Notes: generated by a model not told the origin, from the sequence alone. 64,000 nucleotides of DNA from Anaerolineae bacterium (GCA_023382655.1 JAHDWK010000017.1:1-64000); one strand, 5' to 3'. Positions 1 through 8,601 are shown, counted from the first letter of the stretch. A program made the numbers and translations.

Positions 1-1
1 A

Positions 2-631
2 TTATCGGGGAAAATTCCACTTTTGACTGGTCCTATTTTAGGGGATGGTTACCTTATCAGTACCAAACTTATAGATTCTTTAGGGATAAATGCAAAACAC
101 TTTGAACCAATTCCTTTTGATTACCATGATTCAAATCCAATTCAATTTTATGATGATTATGGGTTTGACTATGGTGTCATGAGACTCAGGCCATATTATC
201 GTACACTGCTAGAGGCAAACGGTGTTGAGGCATTAGATGAGCAAGTATGGAAACTGCAACCCCAAAGTGTGGACTTCTATTTTCTTCTAGGGATTCCATT
301 AGAATTTACCAAAATCACAGAGAATAATATCGAGTTTACACCTACATTTCATCCAGTAGAAGAAGTTAATACTTGTCCTGAGGGGTTTGAAGCAACAAAT
401 ATGCCATTGTTTTACGGTCACATTGCTTTAGGCGATTTACATGACATTGGTGGGATGAGTGGTGGCCCATTATTTGCATTCCGCCAATATCAGGATAGGG
501 AGTTGAAATATTGGTTGACAGCTCTTCAGAGCAAGTGGTTACCTGATTCACATTTTATTGCCGCCTGTCCCACGAAAATCCTTGGAGATTTTATCGAAGA
601 AGTTCTATTACAATTGGTAAATAGCGATTAA
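2..631 (+). CDS. Trypsin-like serine protease, 5'-truncated by window edge
   Basis: The reading frame is open from the first bases of the window, so the N-terminus lies outside. The first possible in-window start is a TTG at 23. The visible 200-odd residues contain GGMSGGPLF at about 452-478, which matches the region around the nucleophile serine of chymotrypsin/trypsin-fold proteases. The histidine and aspartate of the triad would lie in the missing part. No signal peptide can be judged. The DNA is clearly AT-richer than the bulk of the window and has no ACGGCCGT octamer, which suggests acquired DNA. Stand-alone proteases of this fold occur in defence islands and as general stress proteases. 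The sequence does not decide between these roles. Confidence 0.6.
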   Translation, partial: LSGKIPLLTGPILGDGYLISTKLIDSLGINAKHFEPIPFDYHDSNPIQFYDDYGFDYGVMRLRPYYRTLLEANGVEALDEQVWKLQPQSVDFYFLLGIPLEFTKITENNIEFTPTFHPVEEVNTCPEGFEATNMPLFYGHIALGDLHDIGGMSGGPLFAFRQYQDRELKYWLTALQSKWLPDSHFIAACPTKILGDFIEEVLLQLVNSD

Positions 632-794
632 ATAACGATTTGAGGATGTGGTGAGCAACACCAACGTCGACATTAGGTCTATTATATCCACGGTCGTACT
701 CCCCCCTCCATCCCTCCTCTCTCCACCACCAGTCAAAGGGACTATTTTGTTTGACGATCGTAATTCCATTGTTTTGCATTTTAGGAGATTCACA

Positions 795-1037
795 ATGAGA
801 GCATTTTTAGCCGATTCCTTTTCCGATGAGGAAGGATCAATAGCATCCGAAGGGAAAACAATCTATATACAGGGTTCAAAACAAGCCCTTTTCGAGCTTT
901 GTTCTTTCTTTGAAGTAGTAAGCCGCCATCTGAAACAAGGGGAGAAATGCCACATGCACTTCCAAGATCACTTGGAGACATGGCGTAAAGAAACACACAT
1001 TGATGTGGTTGTGGATATGGATCAAAATGCACAATGA
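795..1037 (+). CDS. Small Imm32-like protein (80 aa)
   Basis: The ATG at 795 is preceded by AGGAG at 782-786, which fixes this start over an upstream GTG at 648 in the same frame. The product is 80 residues, soluble, and ends in a strand-rich segment with HMHFQDH and IDVVVDMD. The layout (short helix for LFELCSFFEVVSRHL, then a histidine-containing strand and a final hydrophobic strand) resembles the Imm32 family of predicted immunity proteins. That is a resemblance by eye only. It lies 160 bp after the truncated protease in the same AT-rich patch. A proteic toxin partner is not visible in the window. Confidence 0.45.
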   Translation: MRAFLADSFSDEEGSIASEGKTIYIQGSKQALFELCSFFEVVSRHLKQGEKCHMHFQDHLETWRKETHIDVVVDMDQNAQ

Positions 1038-1254
1038 GAGGTTCGATCAGATTGATCGCAGAGGGTATTTACAAAACAAATGCACTGCTGCACAGCACCA
1101 GGCCCATAAACACGCTTAGTTCCGTTGGTTAACTTATCGTCAGGCTTGTCATTGATGTGGTCACGGCCGTACCCCCCCAAAAAACACGTAAAAACCATTC
1201 CGCAGCACTGCTTGCCCACATTTACCACTTCCCCATGAAATGAATCGCCTGTCT

Positions 1255-1328
1255 TGAAAATAATCAAAGATTGCGCAGATTTCACCGATTAAAAAAATCT
1301 GCGTAATCTGCGCAATCTTTGATTTTCA
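1255..1328. repeat. Palindromic element in spacer 1038-1349
   Basis: Left arm around AATCAAAGATTGCGCAGATT (1261-1280) is matched by an inverted copy ending at about 1327, with a short loop of A residues. It lies beyond the 3' end of the polymerase gene. The rest of the spacer holds one ACGGCCGT at 1163 and no gene that I can support. Confidence 0.75.
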
Positions 1329-1349
1329 TTTTTCGTGGTATGCAATCGC

Positions 1350-4300
1350 CTATGTGGAACTCTCGACCGGGACGATTTGTTCCGCTTCAAACCAGCCATC
1401 GCTCCATTCATCTTCACGCCAGATGCCGGTGAAACGCAACGGCTGCCACCGCTCCACTTTCTGCGTAAGACCGCGTACCGGTTTGATCACGATGAAATCA
1501 TCCCCATCCCCCACATAAAACCCCCGCCCGCCCGTCCAACCCGGCAGGCGCACCCCGGCAACCGTCGTCCGCTGGCCGCGCAGCCGGTGAACAAAACGCA
1601 GCGGCACGTCATCGGCCCAAGCTGCCGCTTCGGCAGCGTCATGGTCTTTGACCAGGGCGATGGGGTTGGCGCTGACGGGCCAGCCGAGCAGCCGCGTCTC
1701 CCATTCCAACCGCTGCGCCAACGATTCCGGCGGCACGGCCGTACCCACCCCAAACCCAAACGTCATCTGCCCCACATTCCCCGCCCGCTCGATCTCCGCC
1801 GCCTCCGCCAGCAAAGCGGCCCGGCTGTCCGCCAGCCCATCCAACGCCCCACACTGAATCAAATGCGTGATCTCCTTGTGTTGCAGCGGTACTTTGTGCA
1901 GCAGGTCACGCAAATTGTGGTACGGCCGTGCCGCCACAATCGCCTCGATGGCACTATGGCGCAAATCGCGGATTTGGCCCAGGCCCATCCAAAGAGAAGG
2001 AGATTGGGAGACTGAGAGATTAGGAGATGGCGCAATCTCCCCATCTCCTAATCTCCCAATCTCACTCATCATAAACCCCCGCCCACTCACATTCACATGC
2101 GGCGGATGCACCGGAATGCCCAACCGCTGCGCCTCGGCAATGTAAATAGCCGGGTGGTGAAAACCACCATGATCCGCCAATCGTGCACACAAAAAAGCCG
2201 CCGGATAATGTGTTTTTAAGTAGGCCGAACGATAACTCACGTCGGCATACGCCGTCGCGTGTCCCTGGTTAAAACCATACCCGGCGAATGGTTCCACCTG
2301 CCCCCACAACGTCTCCGCTTGCACGGCCGTCAATCTCGACACCTCCTGGCAGCCGCGCACAAACCGGGCGCGAATCGCTTCCATCTCCCGCGCCTGAAAC
2401 TTGCTCATGCCCTTGCGCAGCCTGTCCGCCTCCGCCCACGTCAGCCCGGCCACCTCAGTGGCAATGCGCAGGATTTGCTCCTGGAAAAGCAGCACCCCCT
2501 GAGAAACCCGCAAAATCGGTTCCAGCGCCGAGTGTAAATAGGAAACGGCCTCTTGCCCACGATAGCGGCGAATGAAGGATTGGGCCATACCGCCCAGCGC
2601 CGGGCCGGGTTTGAAAAAGGCATTGGCCACGGCCAGATCACGCACACTTTTGGCCTGTAACTGGCGCAGGGTACGCTGCGCGCCGGTGGATTCACACTGG
2701 AAAACGCCGATGGTCTGGGCAGTGGTCAGGGTCACGGCCGTGTCCGCATCATGCAGATCAATCGCCGCCAGGTCAAACGTTGGATCATGGTATTGGCGAA
2801 TCAGATCGGCGGCATCGGCCAGCACCGTCAGCGCCCGAATGCCCAGCAAATCCATCTTGGGCAGGCCAATGGTTTCGGCGTCGCGGAAGTCAAACTGGGT
2901 GGTGAGGAACCCTTTGGGGGCCAACTGTACGGGCACATAATCGGTGAGGGGGCCGGGGGTGATGACCACACCGCCCGGATGGACGCTCAGATGATGCGGC
3001 TGTCCCACCAGCGCATACGCCGCCCGCAAAATCTCCCGGTCACGGCCGTCCGCCAGTTGTGCGGCAATTTCCTCCACGTTAGACGCATTGCGGCGGCGCG
3101 GGTCAGGGTGCCAATGGTCGGGCAGCACGGCCGTCAGCCGCTTAATGTCCGCCTCCGCATACCCATACGCCTTCGCCGTCTCCCGCGCCGCTGACTTCGG
3201 CTGCATCGTAGACACCGTCGCCACCAGCGCCACCCGCTCCGCGCCATACGTTTCCCGAATATAATGCAGCACTTCATCGCGGCGACGGCTGCAAAAGTCC
3301 AGATCAATATCAGGCAAATTGGCCCGCGCCGGGTTCAAAAACCGTTCAAAGAGCAGGTCGTGCTCTACCGGGTCAACCTGGGTGATGCCCAGGCAGTAGG
3401 CCACCAGGGAATTGGCGACACTGCCACGTGTGTTGACCGGCACGCCAGTTTCCCGCGCAAACCGGGTAATGTCCGCCACCAACAGGAAAAGCGGCGCGAA
3501 CCCTTTGGCGATGATGGCGGTGAGTTCGTGTTGCAGGCGTGATTCGTAATCCGTAATTCGTAATCCGTTATCCGACGGTTCACGGATTACGGATAACGGA
3601 TTGCGATTCTTCAAGCCGGCTTCGGCCTGCTGCCCTAATGCTTCTTCGGCCGTTTGCCCTTCCGGTAATTCCAACTTGGGCCAGATGGGACGGCCGTCGG
3701 GCAGGCAGGAGGTGGCGCATTGGCGAGCGATGTCGGCCGTGCGTGCTACTGCCTCCGAGAAGGCGGCATATTGGGCGGCAATCTGGTCGGGGGATTGCCA
3801 GTGCAGGGCAACGGTCGTCTCCCCAAAGGCAGGCAGCGCGGCATCCGGCACGCCGGCCAGGGGGCAGTTGTGGTCAATGGCCGCCAGCAGGCGCAGGCGC
3901 GGTGTATCGGCCGGTTCCAGGCAATAGATGGGATGAACGGCAACGGCCGTCAATCCAAACCGTTCACCAATTGCCACCAATTCACGGGCCACCGCCTCAT
4001 CCGCCGGGTTGTGCAATTCCAGGCTTAAGCCGCCTAGTTCGCCAAAAAGCCCACCCAACCGGGAGGCAAAACGCACCGCCGCCTGCCGGTTGCCCGCCCG
4101 CACATACCGCTCCATCCACCCCATGCGCCCGCCGTCCAGGGCAATCAGTCCGGCGCTGTTCTCTTTCAGCCAGCCCCAGGGAATGCCCTGCCGCAGCAGG
4201 TGCTCGCGGGCCGGGCTGGATTGCATAGCCGAGGAAAGGCGACAGAGGGACTGGTAGCCGGTTGGTCCGGTGGCTAACAAAACCAGCCGACCGGCTACAT

Positions 4301-4544
4301 CCGGCGTCAGGTTCATCTCCCCTTCAGGAGCAGCAACGGGCAGCGTCATGCCCATAATGGGCTGGATACCGGCTTTGGCGCACGCCTGCTGGAATTGGAC
4401 AACGCCAATCAGCACGGCCGTGTCCGTCAATGCCAATGCCGTCATTCCTTCCGCCGCCGCCCGATTGGCCAGATCAAAAACGGACGCCGTGCCACCGAGC
4501 AGGGTATAATGGGAGTGGACGTGGAGGTGAGTGAATTGATTCAT
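1350..4544 (-). CDS. DNA polymerase III alpha-type polymerase, ImuC/DnaE2-like
   Basis: About 1064 residues from the ATG at 4544. An upstream in-frame start at 4631 would only translate a repeat array and is rejected. The N-terminal PHP domain is seen at FTHLHVHSHYTLLGG (residues 4-18). The palm carries PDIDLDF (residues 411-417) with two catalytic aspartates, and DFRDAETIGLPKMDLLG supplies the third. A helix-hairpin-helix region and a C-terminal OB-like segment follow. The length of about 1060 fits the DnaE2/ImuC translesion class rather than replicative DnaE (about 1150-1200), but no imuA/imuB lies nearby, so the role is uncertain. Two palindromic elements are inserted in frame: residues about 312-337 (DNA 3541-3609) and the loop before WMGLGQIRDL (DNA 2000-2063). 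Confidence 0.88.
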   Translation of the reverse strand: MNQFTHLHVHSHYTLLGGTASVFDLANRAAAEGMTALALTDTAVLIGVVQFQQACAKAGIQPIMGMTLPVAAPEGEMNLTPDVAGRLVLLATGPTGYQSLCRLSSAMQSSPAREHLLRQGIPWGWLKENSAGLIALDGGRMGWMERYVRAGNRQAAVRFASRLGGLFGELGGLSLELHNPADEAVARELVAIGERFGLTAVAVHPIYCLEPADTPRLRLLAAIDHNCPLAGVPDAALPAFGETTVALHWQSPDQIAAQYAAFSEAVARTADIARQCATSCLPDGRPIWPKLELPEGQTAEEALGQQAEAGLKNRNPLSVIREPSDNGLRITDYESRLQHELTAIIAKGFAPLFLLVADITRFARETGVPVNTRGSVANSLVAYCLGITQVDPVEHDLLFERFLNPARANLPDIDLDFCSRRRDEVLHYIRETYGAERVALVATVSTMQPKSAARETAKAYGYAEADIKRLTAVLPDHWHPDPRRRNASNVEEIAAQLADGRDREILRAAYALVGQPHHLSVHPGGVVITPGPLTDYVPVQLAPKGFLTTQFDFRDAETIGLPKMDLLGIRALTVLADAADLIRQYHDPTFDLAAIDLHDADTAVTLTTAQTIGVFQCESTGAQRTLRQLQAKSVRDLAVANAFFKPGPALGGMAQSFIRRYRGQEAVSYLHSALEPILRVSQGVLLFQEQILRIATEVAGLTWAEADRLRKGMSKFQAREMEAIRARFVRGCQEVSRLTAVQAETLWGQVEPFAGYGFNQGHATAYADVSYRSAYLKTHYPAAFLCARLADHGGFHHPAIYIAEAQRLGIPVHPPHVNVSGRGFMMSEIGRLGDGEIAPSPNLSVSQSPSLWMGLGQIRDLRHSAIEAIVAARPYHNLRDLLHKVPLQHKEITHLIQCGALDGLADSRAALLAEAAEIERAGNVGQMTFGFGVGTAVPPESLAQRLEWETRLLGWPVSANPIALVKDHDAAEAAAWADDVPLRFVHRLRGQRTTVAGVRLPGWTGGRGFYVGDGDDFIVIKPVRGLTQKVERWQPLRFTGIWREDEWSDGWFEAEQIVPVESST
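2000..2063. repeat. Palindromic element inside the polymerase gene (GAGATTGGGAGA family)
   Basis: The left arm GAGATTGGGAGACTGAGAGA and following bases (2000-2030) pair with CCATCTCCTAATCTCCCAAT and following bases (2041-2063). The element is translated in frame as a serine/proline/glycine-rich loop. Other copies are at 14106, 39009, 41681 and 51451. Confidence 0.85.
3541..3609. repeat. Palindromic element inside the polymerase gene (CGTAATC family)
   Basis: Tandem CGTAATC units at 3544-3570 are followed by inverted copies (GGATTACGG, GATAACGGATT) to 3609. It is translated in frame within the segment between GLKNRN and ESRLQHELTAI, which is normally a short linker in this polymerase family. 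Same family as the elements at 5416, 6455, 27369, 42310, 52622 and 61466. Confidence 0.85.
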
Positions 4545-4579
4545 GTGGCAGGGATCATAGCGGTAAGTGGCGATGTGGG

Positions 4580-4686
4580 GAAGGGTGATGAGGTGAGAAG
4601 GTGAGCAGGTGAGCAGGTGAAGGGGTGACAAGGTGATCTCTCAATCTCTCAATTACCCAATTACCCAATTACCCAATTATCCAATC
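4580..4686. repeat. Tandem short-unit arrays between polymerase and SDR genes
   Basis: 4580-4637 is a degenerate array of AGGTGA/AGCAGGTGA units. 4638-4686 is an array of CAATTACC units. The second array ends about where the SDR ribosome binding site begins. A similar AGGTGA array lies at 7884-7953 and CAATTACC arrays at 23135, 24060 and 49991. Confidence 0.75.
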
Positions 4687-4697
4687 TGGAGGCTTTT

Positions 4698-5411
4698 ATG
4701 GAAAACAAAGTAGCAATTGTAACCGGGGGCGGTACGGGCATTGGGGCGGCGGTGGCAGTGGCGTTGGCAGCGGCGGGGGCGCGGATAGTGGTGTGTGGCC
4801 GCCGGGCGGAGCCGCTGGCAGAGGTGGTGGCGCAGATTCGCACCAATGGCGGCACGGCCGTACCTGTGACGGCGGACGTGTCTGAAGTGGCGGATGTGGA
4901 GCGGGTGGTGGCCACGGCCGTAGACCGCTTTGCCACGGTAGACATCCTCATCAACAACGCGGCCATTGATGGCGGTGCGCCTATTCACCGGCACAGCATT
5001 GAAGAGTGGGATCGGGTGCTGGCGATTAACCTGCGCGGACCATTTTTGTTTGCCCGGGCGGTGTTGCCTCTGATGCGCCAGCAGCAAAGCGGGCACATTA
5101 TCAACATCAGTTCCGAATCGGGCGTGGAACATTACGCCGGGAATGGCGCCTATGGCGTCTCCAAACATGCGCTGAATGCCCTGGCTGAATATATCCAGGC
5201 AGAAAACCAGGAACTCAATATCCGCGTGAACACCATCTGCCCCGGCATGGTGCTCACACCGATGGCTCAAGATAGTCCTGGACTGATTCACGACAAATGT
5301 CTGTCCCCGGAAGATATTGCCGACCTGGTGATGTGGCTGCTCACCCGCCACCCCAACCTGAAAATTGGCCTGCCGGTGCTGATTCAGACGATGGCGAATC
5401 CCTGGGAGTGA
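4698..5411 (+). CDS. SDR-family oxidoreductase
   Basis: 237 residues, a usual length for a classical short-chain dehydrogenase/reductase. The NAD(P)-binding TGGGTGIG is at residues 9-16, followed by the structural NNA motif. Catalytic Tyr152 and Lys156 lie in YGVSK, with the conserved serines of NISSESG upstream. The substrate cannot be read from sequence. The start ATG has CTGGAGG at 4685-4691 as ribosome binding site. Two ACGGCCGT octamers (4854, 4914) encode parts of TAV tripeptides. The gene stands alone, with repeat arrays on both sides, so context does not suggest a pathway. Confidence 0.92.
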   Translation: MENKVAIVTGGGTGIGAAVAVALAAAGARIVVCGRRAEPLAEVVAQIRTNGGTAVPVTADVSEVADVERVVATAVDRFATVDILINNAAIDGGAPIHRHSIEEWDRVLAINLRGPFLFARAVLPLMRQQQSGHIINISSESGVEHYAGNGAYGVSKHALNALAEYIQAENQELNIRVNTICPGMVLTPMAQDSPGLIHDKCLSPEDIADLVMWLLTRHPNLKIGLPVLIQTMANPWE

Positions 5412-5415
5412 AAGA

Positions 5416-5481
5416 CGTAATCCATAATCCGTAACCCGTGAACCGTAATCGGATAACGGATAACGGCTTACGGATTACGGG
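5416..5481. repeat. Palindromic element, CGTAATC family
   Basis: Tandem GTAATCCAT/CGTAATCC/CGTAACCC units followed by inverted GGATAACGG and CGGATTACGG. It fills the spacer between the SDR gene and the next gene. Confidence 0.85.
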
Positions 5482-5489
5482 TGACAGTT

Positions 5490-5912
5490 ATGATTTCAGT
5501 TGCATTGGCAAAACAGTTAAAAGAGGCAGGGCTGGTCTGGCAGACGGCCGTGAATGACTTTTTTGCCATTCCTGACCGGGGATTGGATGACAAGGTGTTT
5601 GTCATTTCGGACATGATGGTGACAATGGAACTGGTGCAGGGGTGGCCGGCGCTGACATTTCATGGCACGGCCGAATGGGCCGCCGACCACCTGCTGACGC
5701 ACGAAGCCATCTGGCTACCCACCGAAGGACAACTGCGGGAGGCTTTAGAAAAGTTGTTACCGGAAAACGAGCCGGATTTTAGCTTAACGCGGCGGGTGGA
5801 TGGGTATGATTGTGAAATTGGACAGGGGGAACGGCCGTTGATCTTTTCGGCAGATACGGCCGTAGATGCTTATGCCCTGACCCTGCTCCACCTCTTGTCG
5901 CCTGAAAGCTGA
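5490..5912 (+). CDS. Conserved hypothetical protein (about 140 aa)
   Basis: I do not recognise a domain with certainty. The protein is acidic and soluble, begins MISVALAKQLKEAGLVW, and has a pattern of short strands and helices with no signal peptide or membrane segment. Two in-frame starts compete: GTG at 5481 and ATG at 5490. The ATG is preferred because the GTG abuts the repeat element, but neither has a convincing ribosome binding site. Two ACGGCCGT octamers (5830, 5856) lie near the 3' end, showing that the gene is resident rather than recently gained. The same strand as the following membrane protein gene suggests possible co-transcription, but a palindrome lies between. Confidence 0.6.
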   Translation: MISVALAKQLKEAGLVWQTAVNDFFAIPDRGLDDKVFVISDMMVTMELVQGWPALTFHGTAEWAADHLLTHEAIWLPTEGQLREALEKLLPENEPDFSLTRRVDGYDCEIGQGERPLIFSADTAVDAYALTLLHLLSPES

Positions 5913-5940
5913 CAGGTCTGGCAGACCTGTCAGCTTTCAG
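5902..5940. repeat. Palindromic element, CTGACAGGTCT family
   Basis: An 18-bp arm CTGAAAGCTGACAGGTCT (5902-5919) and its exact inverted copy (5923-5940) with a 3-bp loop. The element overlaps the end of the preceding gene. There is no T-run after it, so a standard intrinsic terminator is not supported. Other copies are at 10031, 16872, 22926, 26418, 50673 and 51601. Confidence 0.9.
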
Positions 5941-5961
5941 GCAGCAAGGTATAATTTCCAC

Positions 5962-6462
5962 ATGAGAATTTTGCGGCGTCTGGGTATTCTTCCTTATTTG
6001 TTATTGGGCATTGGCCTGTTCATCATTGGTTTTATGGCGTTGGAGTATGTGGTGAACAATTTCTGGCCGATTGATACCAACCGGCTCGACCTGGTGCGGG
6101 CCACCGCATTGGATCGGGTTGATGCCCCTACGCTGTTAGAGGCAGCTAACAGTGAACTAATCTTTGCTTTTCTGGCAACGATTATGGTCATGGTCACCGG
6201 CGTGGCACTGCCCCTGGCCTATTTCTTAAACAAACGATTTGGCAAATATGTGGATGAGCGGTTTGGGGAATCTACAGCGACGCCATTTCTGGTTGTGCTG
6301 CGGCAATCTATGGGCGTTGGTTTCTGGGCGGCTTTTTGTGTGTGGCTGCAAATGAACCGGGCTTTTGGCATTGCCGCCGCGCTGCTGGTAGCAGGCGTAC
6401 TGATCTTATTTGAAATGCTATTGCAAATCCGTACCCGCGCGGCGGCTGTCGGGAGTCCGTAA
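5962..6462 (+). CDS. Four-helix membrane protein of unknown function
   Basis: 166 residues with four hydrophobic stretches: about 9-32, 66-88, 110-127 and 134-152. A polar loop (about 33-65) follows the first helix. There is no recognised domain. The final codons GGG AGT CCG TAA fall inside the following CGTAATC-type element, so the stop codon and the last residues appear to be supplied by the repeat. The ATG follows the preceding palindrome by about 20 bp without a clear ribosome binding site. Confidence 0.65.
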   Translation: MRILRRLGILPYLLLGIGLFIIGFMALEYVVNNFWPIDTNRLDLVRATALDRVDAPTLLEAANSELIFAFLATIMVMVTGVALPLAYFLNKRFGKYVDERFGESTATPFLVVLRQSMGVGFWAAFCVWLQMNRAFGIAAALLVAGVLILFEMLLQIRTRAAAVGSP

Positions 6463-6540
6463 TCCGTAAATCGTAATCCGTAGTCCGTAAACGGTAATCG
6501 GGCTTGGGATTACGCATCACGGCTCACGCATCACGGCTCA
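6455..6540. repeat. Palindromic element, CGTAATC family
   Basis: Units AGTCCGTAATCCGTAAATCG and further copies, then inverted GGGATTACGCATCACGG-type copies to 6540. It lies between convergent genes and overlaps the ends of both. Confidence 0.85.
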
Positions 6541-7851
6541 CGCCTCTGGCGGGCGCAGCGCATAACCCACGCCGCGTTCGCTGACAATCCAATTGTCATA
6601 GGGCACAATCGCCCGGCGCAGTCGTTTGATGAGGGTTTTCAGACGGTCGGGATCATCTACCAGCACTTCACCCCACACGGCCGTTTCCAGCTCTTCCCCA
6701 TGCACCACTTGCCCCGCATTCTGGCACAGGCAAACCAAAATAGCAAACTGTGAGGTGGTCAACGCCATCTCCTGATTCTCTGCCCACACCTGGTGCCGCT
6801 GTTGATCAATAACAAACGGCCCGGCTTGAATCAAGCCACCCACAGTCTGGCGGCGTACAAAACGGTGCAAAATCTCGCTGGTATAGGTGTAGCTACCGTT
6901 GATATTTTGCAATAAACATTGCTGTTCCAGCAGGCGCAACGTATCCACAGGTCCATTGGTGATTGCCAGAGTGTACTGCTCCTCCCCCGTCAGGTTTTGC
7001 CACAGATAACTCAAATGAGAGGCTGCTTCTACTTCGATGGCATTATCCAGCACGGCAAACTCAGCCGGCGTTAGGGTCTCCATGACTGTGACAGCCTGGT
7101 AGGCGTGATACCCGGCAATGTGCAGGAAAAAGGGATGTGGCCCCACCATAAAAATCAGGTGATCCAATAGCTCAGGGGAAAATGTATAAGTGCTGTCTTG
7201 CAGACGTTGGCCGAGCAAACCCTGTGCTTCTGTGGCGGTAAACAGTCCTAATGGCAACGTCACAAAGATGTTGAAGAAGGGGGAACTGAGGATTTCTTCT
7301 TCGGCGGTGATGTTGAACAACGGCCGTTGGCTGGCCGTTAGATACGCCAACCCATATTTGGTGGTCAACCCCCGCAGCCGGGCAAAAAAGTACGGGGTCA
7401 GGTGGGAATTGGCCGCCAGTAGTTCAAATTCATCTAGAAGAACGACAACGGCCGTACCCTGCCGGCTAATGTGATGCAACAAACGGTCAATGGCCCGGTA
7501 ACTGCCCGTCGCATCGGCAAGGGGTACGGCCGTGCCCGCCGCCTCCGCCGCATCCACCAGCGCATCATACAACGCCTCATACACCTCATCCGCGGGCGAT
7601 TCGCCGAACTCCTGGCAATCCAGATGCACAAACAACGCCTGCGCCGCTCCCCACTGATATGTTTCCCGTACTTCCGGGCGAAGTAGATGAATCAGCAGTG
7701 AACTTTTGCCAATGCGGCGCGGCCCAATCAGGGAAACGCTTTGCCCATTACGCAGCAAACCTAAAATCTGATTGATTTCAGCCGCCCGTCCATAAAAGAA
7801 TTCTGCCTGCCGGATAGCACCACGATGGAAAAAGGGGTTGTCACTGCTCAT
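6538..7851 (-). CDS. AAA/STAND-type ATPase with C-terminal winged-helix DNA-binding domain
   Basis: 437 residues. The N-terminal ATPase has the P-loop GPRRIGKSS (about residues 43-51) and a Walker B VVVLLDEFELLA. This is the archaeal-type or MalT-like NTPase pattern in which YGR..E precedes the P-loop. The C-terminus (from about residue 345) is an OmpR/PhoB-type winged helix: LTTSQFAILVCLC, then ELETAVWG, and VGYALRP as the wing. It is probably a one-component regulator that couples nucleotide binding to DNA binding. The target is unknown. The start ATG at 7851 has only a weak GCAGG upstream. Five ACGGCCGT copies mark it as resident. Confidence 0.82.
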   Translation of the reverse strand: MSSDNPFFHRGAIRQAEFFYGRAAEINQILGLLRNGQSVSLIGPRRIGKSSLLIHLLRPEVRETYQWGAAQALFVHLDCQEFGESPADEVYEALYDALVDAAEAAGTAVPLADATGSYRAIDRLLHHISRQGTAVVVLLDEFELLAANSHLTPYFFARLRGLTTKYGLAYLTASQRPLFNITAEEEILSSPFFNIFVTLPLGLFTATEAQGLLGQRLQDSTYTFSPELLDHLIFMVGPHPFFLHIAGYHAYQAVTVMETLTPAEFAVLDNAIEVEAASHLSYLWQNLTGEEQYTLAITNGPVDTLRLLEQQCLLQNINGSYTYTSEILHRFVRRQTVGGLIQAGPFVIDQQRHQVWAENQEMALTTSQFAILVCLCQNAGQVVHGEELETAVWGEVLVDDPDRLKTLIKRLRRAIVPYDNWIVSERGVGYALRPPEA

Positions 7852-7883
7852 AAGCCTGCAATTTTAGTGGCAGGACGGTGTAA

Positions 7884-7953
7884 TGACAAGGTGAAAAGGT
7901 GACAGGGTGAGGGGGCAAAGGGGAGAAAGGGTGATGAGGTGGGCCGGTGAGGA
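7884..7953. repeat. AGGTGA-type degenerate tandem array
   Basis: Units GACAAGGTGA, AAAGGTGACA, GGGTGAGG and GGGTGATGAGGTG run through the spacer upstream of the ATPase gene. The same unit type is seen at 4580-4637. Confidence 0.7.
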
Positions 7954-7972
7954 TATGAATATCACCCACCGA

Positions 7973-8524
7973 TTACCGGCTTTTCCAGACAGTGGCGTAT
8001 TTTTTACGGTATTTGGGATCTGATTCCATTTCAATAAGCGCCAATGCTCTTTCTTTGATCGTTTCGTCTTGGGCGGCATCATACAAGTTGCCCAAACCTT
8101 GTATGATGTCGAAGCGAATGAGGGTGCTATTTTTTTCGGCGATGCATTCCCGGTAACGGCCGTCCAGCCCGTCCACCACTATTTGCTGCTGCGCCGGGCC
8201 AACCACCCCAACTTTCCACAACGATTGTAAACAGTGCCGGGCGGTGACAAACCGTTCGTCTTTTGTTACCGTCAGTAATTTCTCAAAATCAGTGAGTATC
8301 CGTTTCTCGGGGTCGCTCTTTACCAGTTGGCAGAGGAGTTGCGAGCTAATCGCCCGCACATGATTGTCTTTGTGTGTCAGACCGGCTACCAGTTCATCCC
8401 AGGCTTCGTAGGCCCAGGCAACAGGCACGGCCGTTGCCTCCATCAAATAATAGTAAGCTGCATTCTGCAACGTTTTATCTTCAGCCTCTATGTTTGCCAG
8501 ATGTGTCTGTGTTGTTTGGTCCAT
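7973..8524 (-). CDS. HEAT-repeat-like helical protein
   Basis: 183 residues, all-helical in appearance, with repeated pairs of amphipathic helices such as AYEAWDELVAGL...VRAISSQLLCQL and ERALALIEME. The spacing resembles HEAT/ARM repeats, which serve as protein interaction scaffolds. There is no catalytic motif, signal peptide or membrane segment. GAGGGAA precedes the ATG at 8524. No partner can be named. It ends with MESDPKYRKKYATVWK, a pattern I have seen at the end of small HEAT-like hypothetical proteins. Confidence 0.6.
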   Translation of the reverse strand: MDQTTQTHLANIEAEDKTLQNAAYYYLMEATAVPVAWAYEAWDELVAGLTHKDNHVRAISSQLLCQLVKSDPEKRILTDFEKLLTVTKDERFVTARHCLQSLWKVGVVGPAQQQIVVDGLDGRYRECIAEKNSTLIRFDIIQGLGNLYDAAQDETIKERALALIEMESDPKYRKKYATVWKSR

Positions 8525-8542
8525 TTATTCCCTCACCAACAA

Positions 8543-8597
8543 GTTTGTAGTAGGCGATTTATCACCGTTGAAAGGCAATAAATTGCCTACTACAAAC
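8543..8597. repeat. Palindromic element, GTAGTAGGCGATTTA family
   Basis: GTTTGTAGTAGGCGATTTAT at 8543 pairs with AATAAATTGCCTACTACAAA ending at 8597. A second copy lies inside the DUF2723 gene at 29846-29906. Confidence 0.88.
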
Positions 8598-8601
8598 ATT
8601 T

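Noticed and set aside
648..794. GTG start for the Imm32-like gene
   Set aside because: The extra 49 codons have no coding look, and AGGAG sits before the ATG at 795.
5902..5940. CTGACAGGT palindromes as intrinsic terminators
   Set aside because: None of the seven copies has a T-run after the stem, and several lie upstream of genes.
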